Assembly (NCBI GenBank): GCA_905480225.1
Contig: CAJQPO010000034.1
Coordinates: forward strand, 1-37,225
Origin: an uncultured Flavobacteriales bacterium
Lineage (GTDB): Bacteria > Bacteroidota > Bacteroidia > Flavobacteriales_D > Parvicellaceae
DNA: 37,225 nucleotides
Direction of reading: 5' to 3'
The notes beneath the pieces were generated by a model that did no database searches, had not been told where the DNA came from, and saw only the letters and a program-made list of their open reading frames with translations. Below are positions 26,461 to 34,867 of the stretch, piece by piece. The position numbers were made by a program, and so were the translations under genes. Position 1 is the first letter of the stretch. Every line of letters starts with the position of its first letter.

Positions 26461-28131
26461 TTATCGCAGAATTTTCCTAACAAATGCTACTGTGAAATAT
26501 GACATTAGAAAAAGTCCCACAAATCCTTCAATACTAGAAACCATCCGAATGGACCCCCACGGTGAGTAATCACCGTACCCAATTGTGAGAAAAGTAATCG
26601 CTGAATGATAAAAAGAAATGGCCATCTCGGAAAGCTCTTCTGGTGGGCTAAAACCAGGCTTTAAATCACCTATTCCCCAATGAATCATGCACAAATATGT
26701 AATACTAAATAATACGTAAGTAAAAAGCATACTAATTAAAACCCTTAAAGGATTGGTCGCATAAAGTCCCATCCAATCGAATATTAATTTTTTACCAAAG
26801 CTTGTCGGATATACCCAAAGTCTATTGAAACCGTTGGAATTAACCTTACTGCTGTTATAGGCTTTTAATTCGTACCTCTTGAATGCAACGTAGGCTTTAT
26901 CTTCATCGTTGTATTTGCCAGAAGAATGAAAATCTTCTTTTAAAAGTCTAAATTGATTTGATTTATCTAAATCGGATGAATTTTGGCTTTCAATTAAATT
27001 TCTAACATTATTTTCTTTCCAATCAAGAAATATCTTTCCAAGATTTCTTACACCGGTTAGAATCAAGGTGTCTAAATCTAACTCAGTCTTTCCTTTTTTC
27101 AAATCGACAATATCTCTAATAATTGTGTCTGAAAGGTCAATGCATTCGCACCGGCTTACTCGTAAATCGATATAGGTCTTAAGCTGGCAAGATTTGAAAG
27201 TGATGGATTTAGAAATGGTTCTTAGCATGGACAAACTGCCACTGCCAAATTCTGCGGCTTCGAAGGAAACTTCTTCATTGCCAAAATCTGCCATGTCAAA
27301 AGAGATATTTCCCGAACCAAATGTGGCCCTTTTAAAATAGGTCCTGCCTTTTTTGTGTTCAATTTCTTCGAAGGATACTAAAGCGTTTCCAAATATTGTT
27401 TTTCTGAAATCCAATTTGCCTTCACCGAATTCAACCTTTCTAAAATCGACATATTTCCCGTTAAATTCAGATTTGTCAAAAGAAATGTCGCCAATACCAA
27501 ATTTTGCAAAATGAAAGTCTACATTGCCTAAACCAAAGTTGAAATTCTTGAAGTTGACATTGCCGTCCCCGAAATTGGCATTAATAAATGTAGTGTTCCC
27601 GTTATAGTTTGCTCCATTTTCGAAAATAACATCTCCAGTACCAAAGTCGGCAAATTGGAAATTGATGCTTCCTTCACCAAAGTCTACGTTGGAAAAGTCA
27701 ACCGTTACTTCTTTGAAGTCAGTTTTGTAAAAGCTAACGTTTCCACTGCCAAAAGTGGTATTTAAAAAGTCACAATTATTAACGAATTCAGCATACGAAA
27801 AGTCAGTAGTTGTATCTGCCTCAAAAAATGTATGGATGGCACTAAACTGATTCAGTTGTAATTTTTCGTCTTTACTTAATGCGTGTTTTTCTCTACATTC
27901 TGCAAGGGAGAAATTTTTGATGTAACAATTGGAAATATTAAGTACCTCCCCAGCTACAATCTTCTCGTAAACTTCATCGACATCCAAAACTCCATACCGT
28001 TCTTTTTTAACCACATTTCGATTTCCATCACGGAAAATTATGACCGCCGTTCTTGGCAGTGAGAAAAGACCATTATCAAAAGGGTCATCACTGATTTTAA
28101 TTGAATACGATTGGTGTTGTTTTTGACTCAC
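26461..28131 (-). CDS. Two-helix potassium-channel-like protein with a cytosolic 12-residue-repeat beta-solenoid
   Basis: A 556-residue protein in two parts. Residues 127-306 are fifteen exact 12-residue repeats of the form FGxG-x-V/I-x-F-x-x-A/T-x, preceded by looser copies from about 96; this reads as a pentapeptide-repeat-like solenoid with a 7+5 step. After a helical linker (370-440) come TM1 (about 463-484), a pore helix and the selectivity filter TIGYGD (516-521), and TM2 (533-551), the layout of a two-TM K+ channel. The solenoid has no signal peptide and would lie in the cytosol as a sensor or tether, which is inferred. The start is GTG 28131, overlapping the stop of a 47-residue membrane protein as GTGA. 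Pentapeptide-repeat ion channels are known, but the regular 12-residue period is unusual. Confidence 0.85.
   Translation of the reverse strand: MSQKQHQSYSIKISDDPFDNGLFSLPRTAVIIFRDGNRNVVKKERYGVLDVDEVYEKIVAGEVLNISNCYIKNFSLAECREKHALSKDEKLQLNQFSAIHTFFEADTTTDFSYAEFVNNCDFLNTTFGSGNVSFYKTDFKEVTVDFSNVDFGEGSINFQFADFGTGDVIFENGANYNGNTTFINANFGDGNVNFKNFNFGLGNVDFHFAKFGIGDISFDKSEFNGKYVDFRKVEFGEGKLDFRKTIFGNALVSFEEIEHKKGRTYFKRATFGSGNISFDMADFGNEEVSFEAAEFGSGSLSMLRTISKSITFKSCQLKTYIDLRVSRCECIDLSDTIIRDIVDLKKGKTELDLDTLILTGVRNLGKIFLDWKENNVRNLIESQNSSDLDKSNQFRLLKEDFHSSGKYNDEDKAYVAFKRYELKAYNSSKVNSNGFNRLWVYPTSFGKKLIFDWMGLYATNPLRVLISMLFTYVLFSITYLCMIHWGIGDLKPGFSPPEELSEMAISFYHSAITFLTIGYGDYSPWGSIRMVSSIEGFVGLFLMSYFTVAFVRKILR
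27214..27753 (-). repeat. Fifteen tandem 36-base coding units (12-residue solenoid repeats)
   Basis: This stretch codes residues 127-306 of the channel-like protein. Each unit is exactly 12 residues with no insertion or deletion across 15 copies. Position 1 is Phe in 13 of 15, position 2 mostly Gly, position 6 aliphatic, position 8 Phe in 14 of 15. The DNA units differ a good deal from each other, so the array is old and kept by protein selection rather than a recent expansion. Confidence 0.9.
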
Positions 28132-28271
28132 TCAATAGGCTTTTGAACATACATCGAACCAATATACAGAATAGTTAAAAGAATGATGAATACCATTAAA
28201 TAAAAGATGGCTTTATTATTTGCAAATGGGCTGTTTTTGTCATAGCCTTTTTTGTAATTGAAAAAACCCAT
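28128..28271 (-). CDS. 47-residue single-pass membrane protein
   Basis: A short gene from ATG 28271 to TGA 28128. Residues 1-20 are polar and basic (MGFFNYKKGYDKN), residues 21-42 form one transmembrane helix (AIFYLMVFIILLTILYIGSM), and the tail is short. The ATG is 3 bases after the stop of the thioredoxin-fold gene and the TGA overlaps the GTG of the channel gene as GTGA, so it fills the gap between the two exactly, strong support for a real gene. It may be an accessory subunit of the channel; that is inferred. Confidence 0.72.
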   Translation of the reverse strand: MGFFNYKKGYDKNSPFANNKAIFYLMVFIILLTILYIGSMYVQKPIE

Positions 28272-28274
28272 TAT

Positions 28275-28835
28275 TTATTTGCCTTCGCTTATTTGCTTAT
28301 TCCACTGACCATAAAGATAATTATGATAATATTTATATTGGTCAGTCTCAAAAAACAAGAGGATACCCATTATTTGATCTGCTGGTTTTGCGCCTTGGTA
28401 AGTCACGAGTCGTGCTTGATTTTCATCCAGAATAGCATAGGATGGATAAGATAGCTTTCCATCTAATATGCCATATGCCATTTGATGAACTTTACCTCTA
28501 CTATTAGGCGTCTGCTTTTTGAAATTTGGATCAGAATTAATAAAGGTAGAGCCATTAAATAAAATAGTATCTACTGTTTCTGCATCAAACTTTACCGCGT
28601 AGAAATTAGCATTCATGTATCCGACCACATTCGGATCTTTAAATGTAGTAGCATCCATTCTTTTACACCAACCACACCAGCCCGTGTAGAAATCAATGAA
28701 CATCTTTTTTGGAATACTGTCGATTTTGCTCTTAGTGATTGCCTGATCCCATGTTAGCCAATTAATGGACGCTGTTTGTGAATGGGAGCCGAACGCTAAA
28801 ATTACTAGTAAAATAACAAAAAATAGATTCTTCAT
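28275..28835 (-). CDS. Exported thioredoxin-fold protein with a CGWC active site
   Basis: A 186-residue periplasmic protein. A signal peptide (MKNLFFVILLVILAFGSHSQ) leads into a thioredoxin domain with FIDFYTGWCGWCKRM, where Cys54 and Cys57 form the CxxC pair, and a cis-proline in YPSYAI. It belongs to the thioredoxin-like group often annotated as thioredoxin_7/DUF255-related. It likely acts as a disulfide reductase or isomerase in the periplasm; its partner is unknown. Its ATG abuts the stop of the dipeptidyl peptidase gene (TAAATG), and the 47-residue membrane gene follows after 3 bases. Confidence 0.86.
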   Translation of the reverse strand: MKNLFFVILLVILAFGSHSQTASINWLTWDQAITKSKIDSIPKKMFIDFYTGWCGWCKRMDATTFKDPNVVGYMNANFYAVKFDAETVDTILFNGSTFINSDPNFKKQTPNSRGKVHQMAYGILDGKLSYPSYAILDENQARLVTYQGAKPADQIMGILLFFETDQYKYYHNYLYGQWNKQISEGK

Positions 28836-31058
28836 TTACAAATTGTCTAGTATGAAATTAGTCATCTTATTGTACAGGTGTAGACGCGTATTCCCTCCGT
28901 ATATTCCATGATTTTTGTTGGGATAAATAAAAAGATCAAATTGTTTATTGGCATTAACCAAGGCGTTAATCATTTCCATCGTGTTTTGATAATGTACATT
29001 GTCGTCAGCTGAGCCATGAACGAGCAAGTAGCTTCCTTGTAATTCAGAGATGTAATTTATGGGCGAATTAACATCATAGTTTTCACCATTTTCTTGCGGA
29101 GTCCTCATGAATCTTTCCGTGTAAATATTATCGTAATATCTCCAATTAGTAACGGGAGCAACTGCAATGGCAGATTTGAATACTCCAACCCCTTTTGTTA
29201 TACACAATGATGACATGTATCCTCCATAGCTCCAACCAAATATGCCGATTCTATTCTTGTCGACGTATGGAAGATCTCCTAACCATTTTGCAGCCGCAAT
29301 TTGGTCTTTGGTTTCATATTTCCCCAGCTGTAAGTAGGTGCAGTGCTTAAAGTCTCGGCCACGGAATCCAGTCCCTCTGGCGTCTACAGAAACTACGATA
29401 TATCCTTTTTGAGTTAGGAGCTGAAACCATGCAAAATTTTGCCCTCCCCAAGCATCGTGAACCGTATTAATTCCAGGCCCACCATACACATGCATAAATA
29501 CCGGGTGTTGGTGCGTTTCCTTAAATTCTTTAGGTTTTATCATGTAAGCATTTAACTCAATACCTTCTTCCGTTTTTATTTTAATAAATTCTTTTTGGGC
29601 AAAGCCATAGGTATTCATGGCATCCTTCACGCGTTGATTGTCTTTGAGGGTTTTTAACTCTTCGCCACTAGCGTTATTTAAAGTGATGAAGTAAGGCGAA
29701 TTGGCATCACTGTGATAGTTGATGTAGTATTTAAACCCTTTACTAAACGCTACTTCGTTTTGTCCTTTGCGTGTAGAAATTTTCTTTTTAGAGGTGCCAT
29801 TTAATTTTATGGTATATAAGGCGCGCTCCATCGGTGAATCTTCTGCTGATAAATAATAGATAAGCTTATTCTCTTCATCAACGCCCACAAGTTCAGTTAC
29901 ATCCCATTTGCCATTGGTTATTTGAGAAGAACTACCGTCTTTTAAAGTGATTCGATACAAATGATTGTAACCATCTTTCTCACTTGACCATAAAAATGTT
30001 TTATTGTCGCTAAGGAAAGTAAGATTGTCGGTAATGTCAATATAGGTTTTGGATTCTTCTGAATAAATCACTTTGGTTTTTACACCGGTATTGTTCGGCC
30101 GTGTTTCATCAAAATCACCAACCATTAATTCTAGCTTGTTTTGTAACCGATTCATCCTGGTAACCATGAGTACATCTGGATCATTCGTCCACTTTATTCT
30201 TGGAATGTATATGTCTGTATTAATGCCTGTATCAAAAGCACTTGTTCTTTTTGATAATAATTCGTAGACAAAAACTTGTACCACCGAATTATCTTCTCCT
30301 GCTTTTGGGTATTTATATTCATATTGACTAGGGTAAAGACCGTCATACATCGCTAATTGAAACTGCTTGACTTTGCTTTCATCAAAATAGTAGTACGCAA
30401 TTTTTCTACCATCCGGAGACCAATACAATCCGTTGTCAAAACTGAATTCCTCTTCATAAACCCAGTCGGTAGCACCAAAAATCATTTCGTTCATTTTGCC
30501 TCCAGTAGTAACTTGAATTTCTTGACGTTGATCTAAATCGGTAATGTATATGTTGTTTTCTCGAACAAAGGCAACTTTATTTCCTACAGGTGCAAATTGG
30601 GCCAAGCGTTGCTTTCCTTTTGAACTTTCCGAGAGTTCTGTCATTTTTTTTGTTGTTATGTCATATACGTAGTAATAGGCTCTTGTAGAATGTCGATAGA
30701 TGCTTTCTTGTTCAGTGGCTAGTAGAATTTTTGTTTCATCTGCGTTAAATTGATAATCATTTATTTTAATTCTTTTTTTTCCTTCAGATCCAACAAATGT
30801 TAAAGCACTAAGGTCAATGATAGATTCTGGCTGAGATTCGCTATTGTAGGGGAATTTCTTAATGGTGGTCATGCCAGACTTCGGGTCTGAAATAAGTGAG
30901 GTATAATTTTCGCCATCGTTCATAGATCTGACTCCAGATACGGATTCATTATAAAATGCATACTCTTTCCAAATGATTTCGTTAGTAAGGTCTTTCGATT
31001 GAGCTGAGACATTTAGTGATAAAATGAAAAGCAATGTTATTGTAAGCAATTTCTTCAT
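28836..31058 (-). CDS. Dipeptidyl peptidase IV, S9 family
   Basis: A 740-residue exported serine peptidase that removes Xaa-Pro or Xaa-Ala dipeptides from peptide N-termini. The signal peptide is MKKLLTITLLFILSLNVSAQ. An eight-bladed propeller (about 50-480) is followed by an alpha/beta-hydrolase domain. The catalytic triad is Ser610 (GWSYGGY), Asp685 (HGSADDNVH) and His717 (KNHGIYGG), and the Glu202-Glu203 pair (DWVYEEEF) binds the substrate amino end, a mark of true DPP IV. The frame opens at 31148, but ATG 31058 begins the signal peptide and removes a false overlap with the divergent oxidase. First gene of a four-gene unit. Such enzymes supply dipeptides to POT transporters, one of which is at 32599-34689. 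Confidence 0.95.
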   Translation of the reverse strand: MKKLLTITLLFILSLNVSAQSKDLTNEIIWKEYAFYNESVSGVRSMNDGENYTSLISDPKSGMTTIKKFPYNSESQPESIIDLSALTFVGSEGKKRIKINDYQFNADETKILLATEQESIYRHSTRAYYYVYDITTKKMTELSESSKGKQRLAQFAPVGNKVAFVRENNIYITDLDQRQEIQVTTGGKMNEMIFGATDWVYEEEFSFDNGLYWSPDGRKIAYYYFDESKVKQFQLAMYDGLYPSQYEYKYPKAGEDNSVVQVFVYELLSKRTSAFDTGINTDIYIPRIKWTNDPDVLMVTRMNRLQNKLELMVGDFDETRPNNTGVKTKVIYSEESKTYIDITDNLTFLSDNKTFLWSSEKDGYNHLYRITLKDGSSSQITNGKWDVTELVGVDEENKLIYYLSAEDSPMERALYTIKLNGTSKKKISTRKGQNEVAFSKGFKYYINYHSDANSPYFITLNNASGEELKTLKDNQRVKDAMNTYGFAQKEFIKIKTEEGIELNAYMIKPKEFKETHQHPVFMHVYGGPGINTVHDAWGGQNFAWFQLLTQKGYIVVSVDARGTGFRGRDFKHCTYLQLGKYETKDQIAAAKWLGDLPYVDKNRIGIFGWSYGGYMSSLCITKGVGVFKSAIAVAPVTNWRYYDNIYTERFMRTPQENGENYDVNSPINYISELQGSYLLVHGSADDNVHYQNTMEMINALVNANKQFDLFIYPNKNHGIYGGNTRLHLYNKMTNFILDNL

Positions 31059-31124
31059 TAGAATTGTATTAATTTTAAACGGATTCGAAGTTACAAAAGA
31101 ACCTGTTCCTAAACAACTGGATGA

Positions 31125-32537
31125 ATGAACTTGCAAAATGAATACCAAAGATTAAATCAAAGCAATATCGAATGGTTTGTATTGTTGGTTGGTTCTGATA
31201 ATTGTGTTTTAGATGAGGAGACTAGAATACATTATGGGCATGATGAAACAGAAGATTTAAGTTTTCCGCCAGAAATAGTTGTTAAGCCGTCTTCAACCCA
31301 AGAAGTATCGAAAATCATGGGTTATTGTTATGAGCATACGATTCCAGTTACTCCACTAGGAGCCAGAACGGGTTTAAGTGGTGGTGCATTAAGCATCCAT
31401 GGTGGGGTTGGGCTTTCTTTGGAAAAAATGAATAAGATTGTGTGTATAGATGAGAACAATCTTCAAGTAATCACACAGCCTGGCGTAATTACGCAAGTTT
31501 TGCAAGAGGAAGTGGCTAAATTGGGCTTGTTTTATGCTCCGGACCCATCCAGTAAAGGCAGCTGTTTTATTGGTGGAAATATTGCTGAAAATGCAGGTGG
31601 CCCTAGAGCAGTTAAGTACGGGGTAACGAAAGATTTCGTATTGAACCTGGAAGTTGTTCTTCCCAATGGTGAGGTAATATGGACCGGTGCGAATACCCTA
31701 AAGAACGCTACTGGATATAATCTAACTCAATTAATGGTAGGGAGTGAGGGGACTCTTGGCGTTGTTACCCAAGCGGTATTGAAATTATTGCCACTTCCGA
31801 AACACAATTTATTGATGCTTGCTCCTTTTTCTTCATCAATAAAAGCATGTGAGGCTGTAAGTGCCGTTTTTAAAGTAGGAATAACACCGTCTGCTCTTGA
31901 ATTTATGGAAAGAGAGGCGATTGATTGGACCATGAAATACGAGGAGGTCAATCTGGTTGTAGGAGATGATGTAGAGGCACACTTACTCATTGAAGTGGAC
32001 GGAAACAATCAGGATGTATTGTTTCAAGATTGCGAAAAAATTAGTGAGGTTTTACAGGAATATGAGTGCGGAGAAATCATGTTTGCAGATAATGAATCCC
32101 AAAAAGAGCAGCTCTGGAAGTTAAGGCGAAGAGTAGGAGAAGCAGTGAAAGCAAATTCCATTTATAAAGAGGAGGATACTGTGGTGCCCCGGTTTGAATT
32201 ACCCAAACTTCTTGCAGCAGTTAAAGAAATTGGTCAGAAATATGGATTTAAATCGATTTGCTATGGTCATGCTGGCGATGGGAATTTGCATATCAACATT
32301 ATAAAAGGAGACTTGCCAGAGAGTAGGTGGATGAATGATTTGCCTCAGGCGATTAGAGAATTGTTTGAGTTTACAGTGTCGCTAGGAGGCACATTGTCTG
32401 GTGAACATGGAATTGGTTATGTACAGAAAGCGTACATGCCCATTGCTTTTTCTGAGGTTCACATGACCTTATTAAGAGGCGTTAAAGCGCTTTTTGATCC
32501 AAAAGGAGTTATGAATCCAGGGAAAATATTCCCGTAA
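31125..32537 (+). CDS. FAD-linked oxidase, GlcD/D-lactate dehydrogenase-like
   Basis: A 470-residue flavoprotein of the vanillyl-alcohol oxidase superfamily. The FAD-binding domain has TPLGARTGLSGGALSIHGG (76-94) and FIGGNIAENAGGPRAVKYG (148-166). The C-terminal domain carries GHAGDGNLH near residue 380 and SGEHGIG near 426, typical of glycolate oxidase subunit GlcD and D-2-hydroxyacid dehydrogenases. It probably oxidises a D-2-hydroxy acid such as D-lactate or glycolate and passes electrons to a quinone or partner protein; the exact substrate is open. No GlcE or GlcF gene is next to it. It is divergent from the dipeptidyl peptidase gene across 66 bases. Confidence 0.92.
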   Translation: MNLQNEYQRLNQSNIEWFVLLVGSDNCVLDEETRIHYGHDETEDLSFPPEIVVKPSSTQEVSKIMGYCYEHTIPVTPLGARTGLSGGALSIHGGVGLSLEKMNKIVCIDENNLQVITQPGVITQVLQEEVAKLGLFYAPDPSSKGSCFIGGNIAENAGGPRAVKYGVTKDFVLNLEVVLPNGEVIWTGANTLKNATGYNLTQLMVGSEGTLGVVTQAVLKLLPLPKHNLLMLAPFSSSIKACEAVSAVFKVGITPSALEFMEREAIDWTMKYEEVNLVVGDDVEAHLLIEVDGNNQDVLFQDCEKISEVLQEYECGEIMFADNESQKEQLWKLRRRVGEAVKANSIYKEEDTVVPRFELPKLLAAVKEIGQKYGFKSICYGHAGDGNLHINIIKGDLPESRWMNDLPQAIRELFEFTVSLGGTLSGEHGIGYVQKAYMPIAFSEVHMTLLRGVKALFDPKGVMNPGKIFP

Positions 32538-32543
32538 ATCTGA

Positions 32544-32580
32544 ATAAAAAAAAAGCCTCTTCAAAGAAAAGGCTTTTAAA
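32544..32580 (+). terminator. Rho-independent terminator between two convergent genes
   Basis: Inverted repeat AAAAGCCT (32551-32558) and AGGCTTTT (32570-32577) with an 11-base loop, flanked by A-rich and T-rich runs, 13 bases after the oxidase stop. The long A run upstream becomes a T run on the minus strand, so it can also end the transcript of the POT gene, which stops at 32599. Confidence 0.8.
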
Positions 32581-32598
32581 TTGTTTTTTGAAGATGGA

Positions 32599-34689
32599 TT
32601 ATTCTACACCATGCATTAACTTGGTTAGTGGCTTACTAATAAAACAAAGGAGTAATCCAATACAGATGGTAATTAAGCCCATCATCATGTAAACACTCGA
32701 ATAGATGTCCCAATACATGTGCGAAGCAATTGTTGAGTAATTCTTGTCGAAGTTAGTCATGGCTGATTTCGATTCTTTAAACAAGTAATTTTCGTTACTT
32801 GAGTCAAAGTTTTCGTTTCCAATATTTTTTCTGTCCATGATACTGATTACTTTACCATGCATAGCATTCAAGCCATCTCCAGTTCCAACGATTCCTGAAC
32901 TAAAATCACCTTCGACTTGGGCGTATTTAGTTCCGTTATTCATGCTTTCAGTTGAAGATATTACAGTACTAATGGATTTTACAAGACCTTCAATCGCATT
33001 TGCATAATTGGCAGTAAGCTGACTCCACAATAATTTTTTACCACTGTAAGATGCAGTATCTTGAATTAGCGGAAAGATATCTTGATGAATCGCATTAAAC
33101 GTGGGATAGATATCTGCAGTCATTGCTGACATCTCTTTTGGTAAATTAGCAACCGTGGAATCTTCGCCAACAAATCCTTCTGCGCTTTCAAAAGCTTTAG
33201 TTGTTGTCGATAAAACTTGGCAAACGGAATCGATTTTCATTGCATTTGATTCAATTTGAGCAATGTACTCAGTTCTAGTAGGCTCTTTGTCGGTGCTTCC
33301 ACCACCTCCATGACCTTCAGAACCGGTTGCCATGGCAATCACTGCTGCCGCATAATTCGCAAATGCAAATGACAGAAACCAACCTCCCATGGCCGTTCCA
33401 GTCATTTTCTTAGGAGCCAACTTGGTTACCATTGAAAGACCAATGGGAGATAAGAATAACTCGCCAGTAGTATGCAATAAATACAAGATTGCTAATGTCC
33501 AAAGTGGCACTAAATAGGCCTCACTCAAGAACATTCCTCCTAAAAGAACAACGAGATAACCCAATCCTAGTTGAATAATTCCCAATCCAAATTTCATAGC
33601 AATACTCGGATTAATTTTCCTTTGTTGAAGCTTAATCCACATGATTGAAAAGATAGAACCAAATAGTATGATATAGAGTGGATTAAAAAACTGTGTAGTA
33701 GCATCACTCATTTCCCATCCTCCAATTAATCTATCCACATTTCGTCGTGCGAAAAGGGTTAGTGATGTGCCGGCTTGCTCGAAACAAGCCCAAAATGCAA
33801 TGTTGAAAATAAAGATGATGATCATTGCTGTCATTCGGTTTAACCAAACCTGCTTTCCTTCAACAGCCTGTTCTCCTGATTTATCTTCTTTGTAGGCTGC
33901 ACTTAATAAATTATAAATGACATAAGCGCCCACAATCGCCAATAGGTAAGGCATTATTTGATTGAACTGAATCAACATATACAACACGGGGATTAAAGCC
34001 AGAGATAAAATATAAATGACACTCTTTTGACTCAATGGCCCAAGTACCTTGCTTTTTAATTTTTCCGGATTTGGAGCTGCTGCAACATCCTGATATAGGT
34101 TCTTGCCAAAAACAAAAATAAGGGTTCCAATAATCATACCGATACCAGCTAAAGCAAACCCGTATTCGTATCCTAATTTTCTTCCAATCTCAACACATAC
34201 GGTAGTTGCCAAGAGTGCACCAATGTTGATTCCAATATAAAATATGGTAAATCCGGAATCTCTTCTGGCATCTCCGTCTTTGTACAATTTTCCAACTATA
34301 CTTGAAATATTTGCTTTAAAATAGCCGTTACCAACGATAATGCCGGCCATCCCTAAGTAAAGCCAAAAATCAGTTTGACCTAATAGCATGAATTCACCTA
34401 TGGCCATTAAAATACCACCTAAGACGACGGAGTTTTTATATCCCAAAAATTTATCGGCTATTTTCCCACCTAAAACAGGTGCCATATAGACTAAGGCAGT
34501 GTATGTTCCATAGATAGCAAAAGCTTCTGTATCTCCTTTTAAGAAAACATCAATCAAGAATACGGTTAATAAACCACGCATCCCATAATAGCAGAACCGT
34601 TCCCACATTTCTGCAAAAAACAGCACGAATAATCCCTTAGGATGGCCTAAAAATTGTTTTTGACTTCCGGCTAATTCAGTTGAACTCAT
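32599..34689 (-). CDS. POT family proton-coupled oligopeptide transporter with an extra C-terminal-proximal domain
   Basis: A 696-residue inner-membrane di/tripeptide:H+ symporter. The family motif EMWERFCYYGMR is at 27-38 in TM1, and the second motif region (FFNPLYIILFGSIFS) is in the middle. Usual bacterial POTs have 450-500 residues; the excess here is a polar, helical segment from about 456 to 658, between the helix ending at residue 454 and the last one (662-684). It begins with a Gly/His/Ser linker (GSEGHGGGGSTDK) and is rich in Ser, Thr and Met. No known domain was recognised in it. The gene is close to dipeptidyl peptidase and aminopeptidase genes, fitting peptide use. Confidence 0.93.
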   Translation of the reverse strand: MSSTELAGSQKQFLGHPKGLFVLFFAEMWERFCYYGMRGLLTVFLIDVFLKGDTEAFAIYGTYTALVYMAPVLGGKIADKFLGYKNSVVLGGILMAIGEFMLLGQTDFWLYLGMAGIIVGNGYFKANISSIVGKLYKDGDARRDSGFTIFYIGINIGALLATTVCVEIGRKLGYEYGFALAGIGMIIGTLIFVFGKNLYQDVAAAPNPEKLKSKVLGPLSQKSVIYILSLALIPVLYMLIQFNQIMPYLLAIVGAYVIYNLLSAAYKEDKSGEQAVEGKQVWLNRMTAMIIIFIFNIAFWACFEQAGTSLTLFARRNVDRLIGGWEMSDATTQFFNPLYIILFGSIFSIMWIKLQQRKINPSIAMKFGLGIIQLGLGYLVVLLGGMFLSEAYLVPLWTLAILYLLHTTGELFLSPIGLSMVTKLAPKKMTGTAMGGWFLSFAFANYAAAVIAMATGSEGHGGGGSTDKEPTRTEYIAQIESNAMKIDSVCQVLSTTTKAFESAEGFVGEDSTVANLPKEMSAMTADIYPTFNAIHQDIFPLIQDTASYSGKKLLWSQLTANYANAIEGLVKSISTVISSTESMNNGTKYAQVEGDFSSGIVGTGDGLNAMHGKVISIMDRKNIGNENFDSSNENYLFKESKSAMTNFDKNYSTIASHMYWDIYSSVYMMMGLITICIGLLLCFISKPLTKLMHGVE

Positions 34690-34867
34690 AGAATTTAATT
34701 TGACGATTTTATGGGTTCGAATGTACTATATTTTTTTTGAATGCCTCTTAAAATAAAAATCACTTCTCGTCAAGAAATGTCATTTTATCTTCAGATTATT
34801 GAAGTCTATATAAAATATCGGAATTGACAATTAAATAATATAAATTTAGCGTCGTTTTTAAAATACT

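Noticed and set aside
27214-27753. Regular repeats as a possible CRISPR array
   Set aside because: The 36-base period is coding, the DNA units are not identical, and there are no spacers; the period reflects a 12-residue protein repeat.
31059-31148. N-terminal extension of the dipeptidyl peptidase overlapping the divergent oxidase gene
   Set aside because: The extension is not signal-peptide-like, and a proper signal peptide starts at ATG 31058, which removes the overlap.
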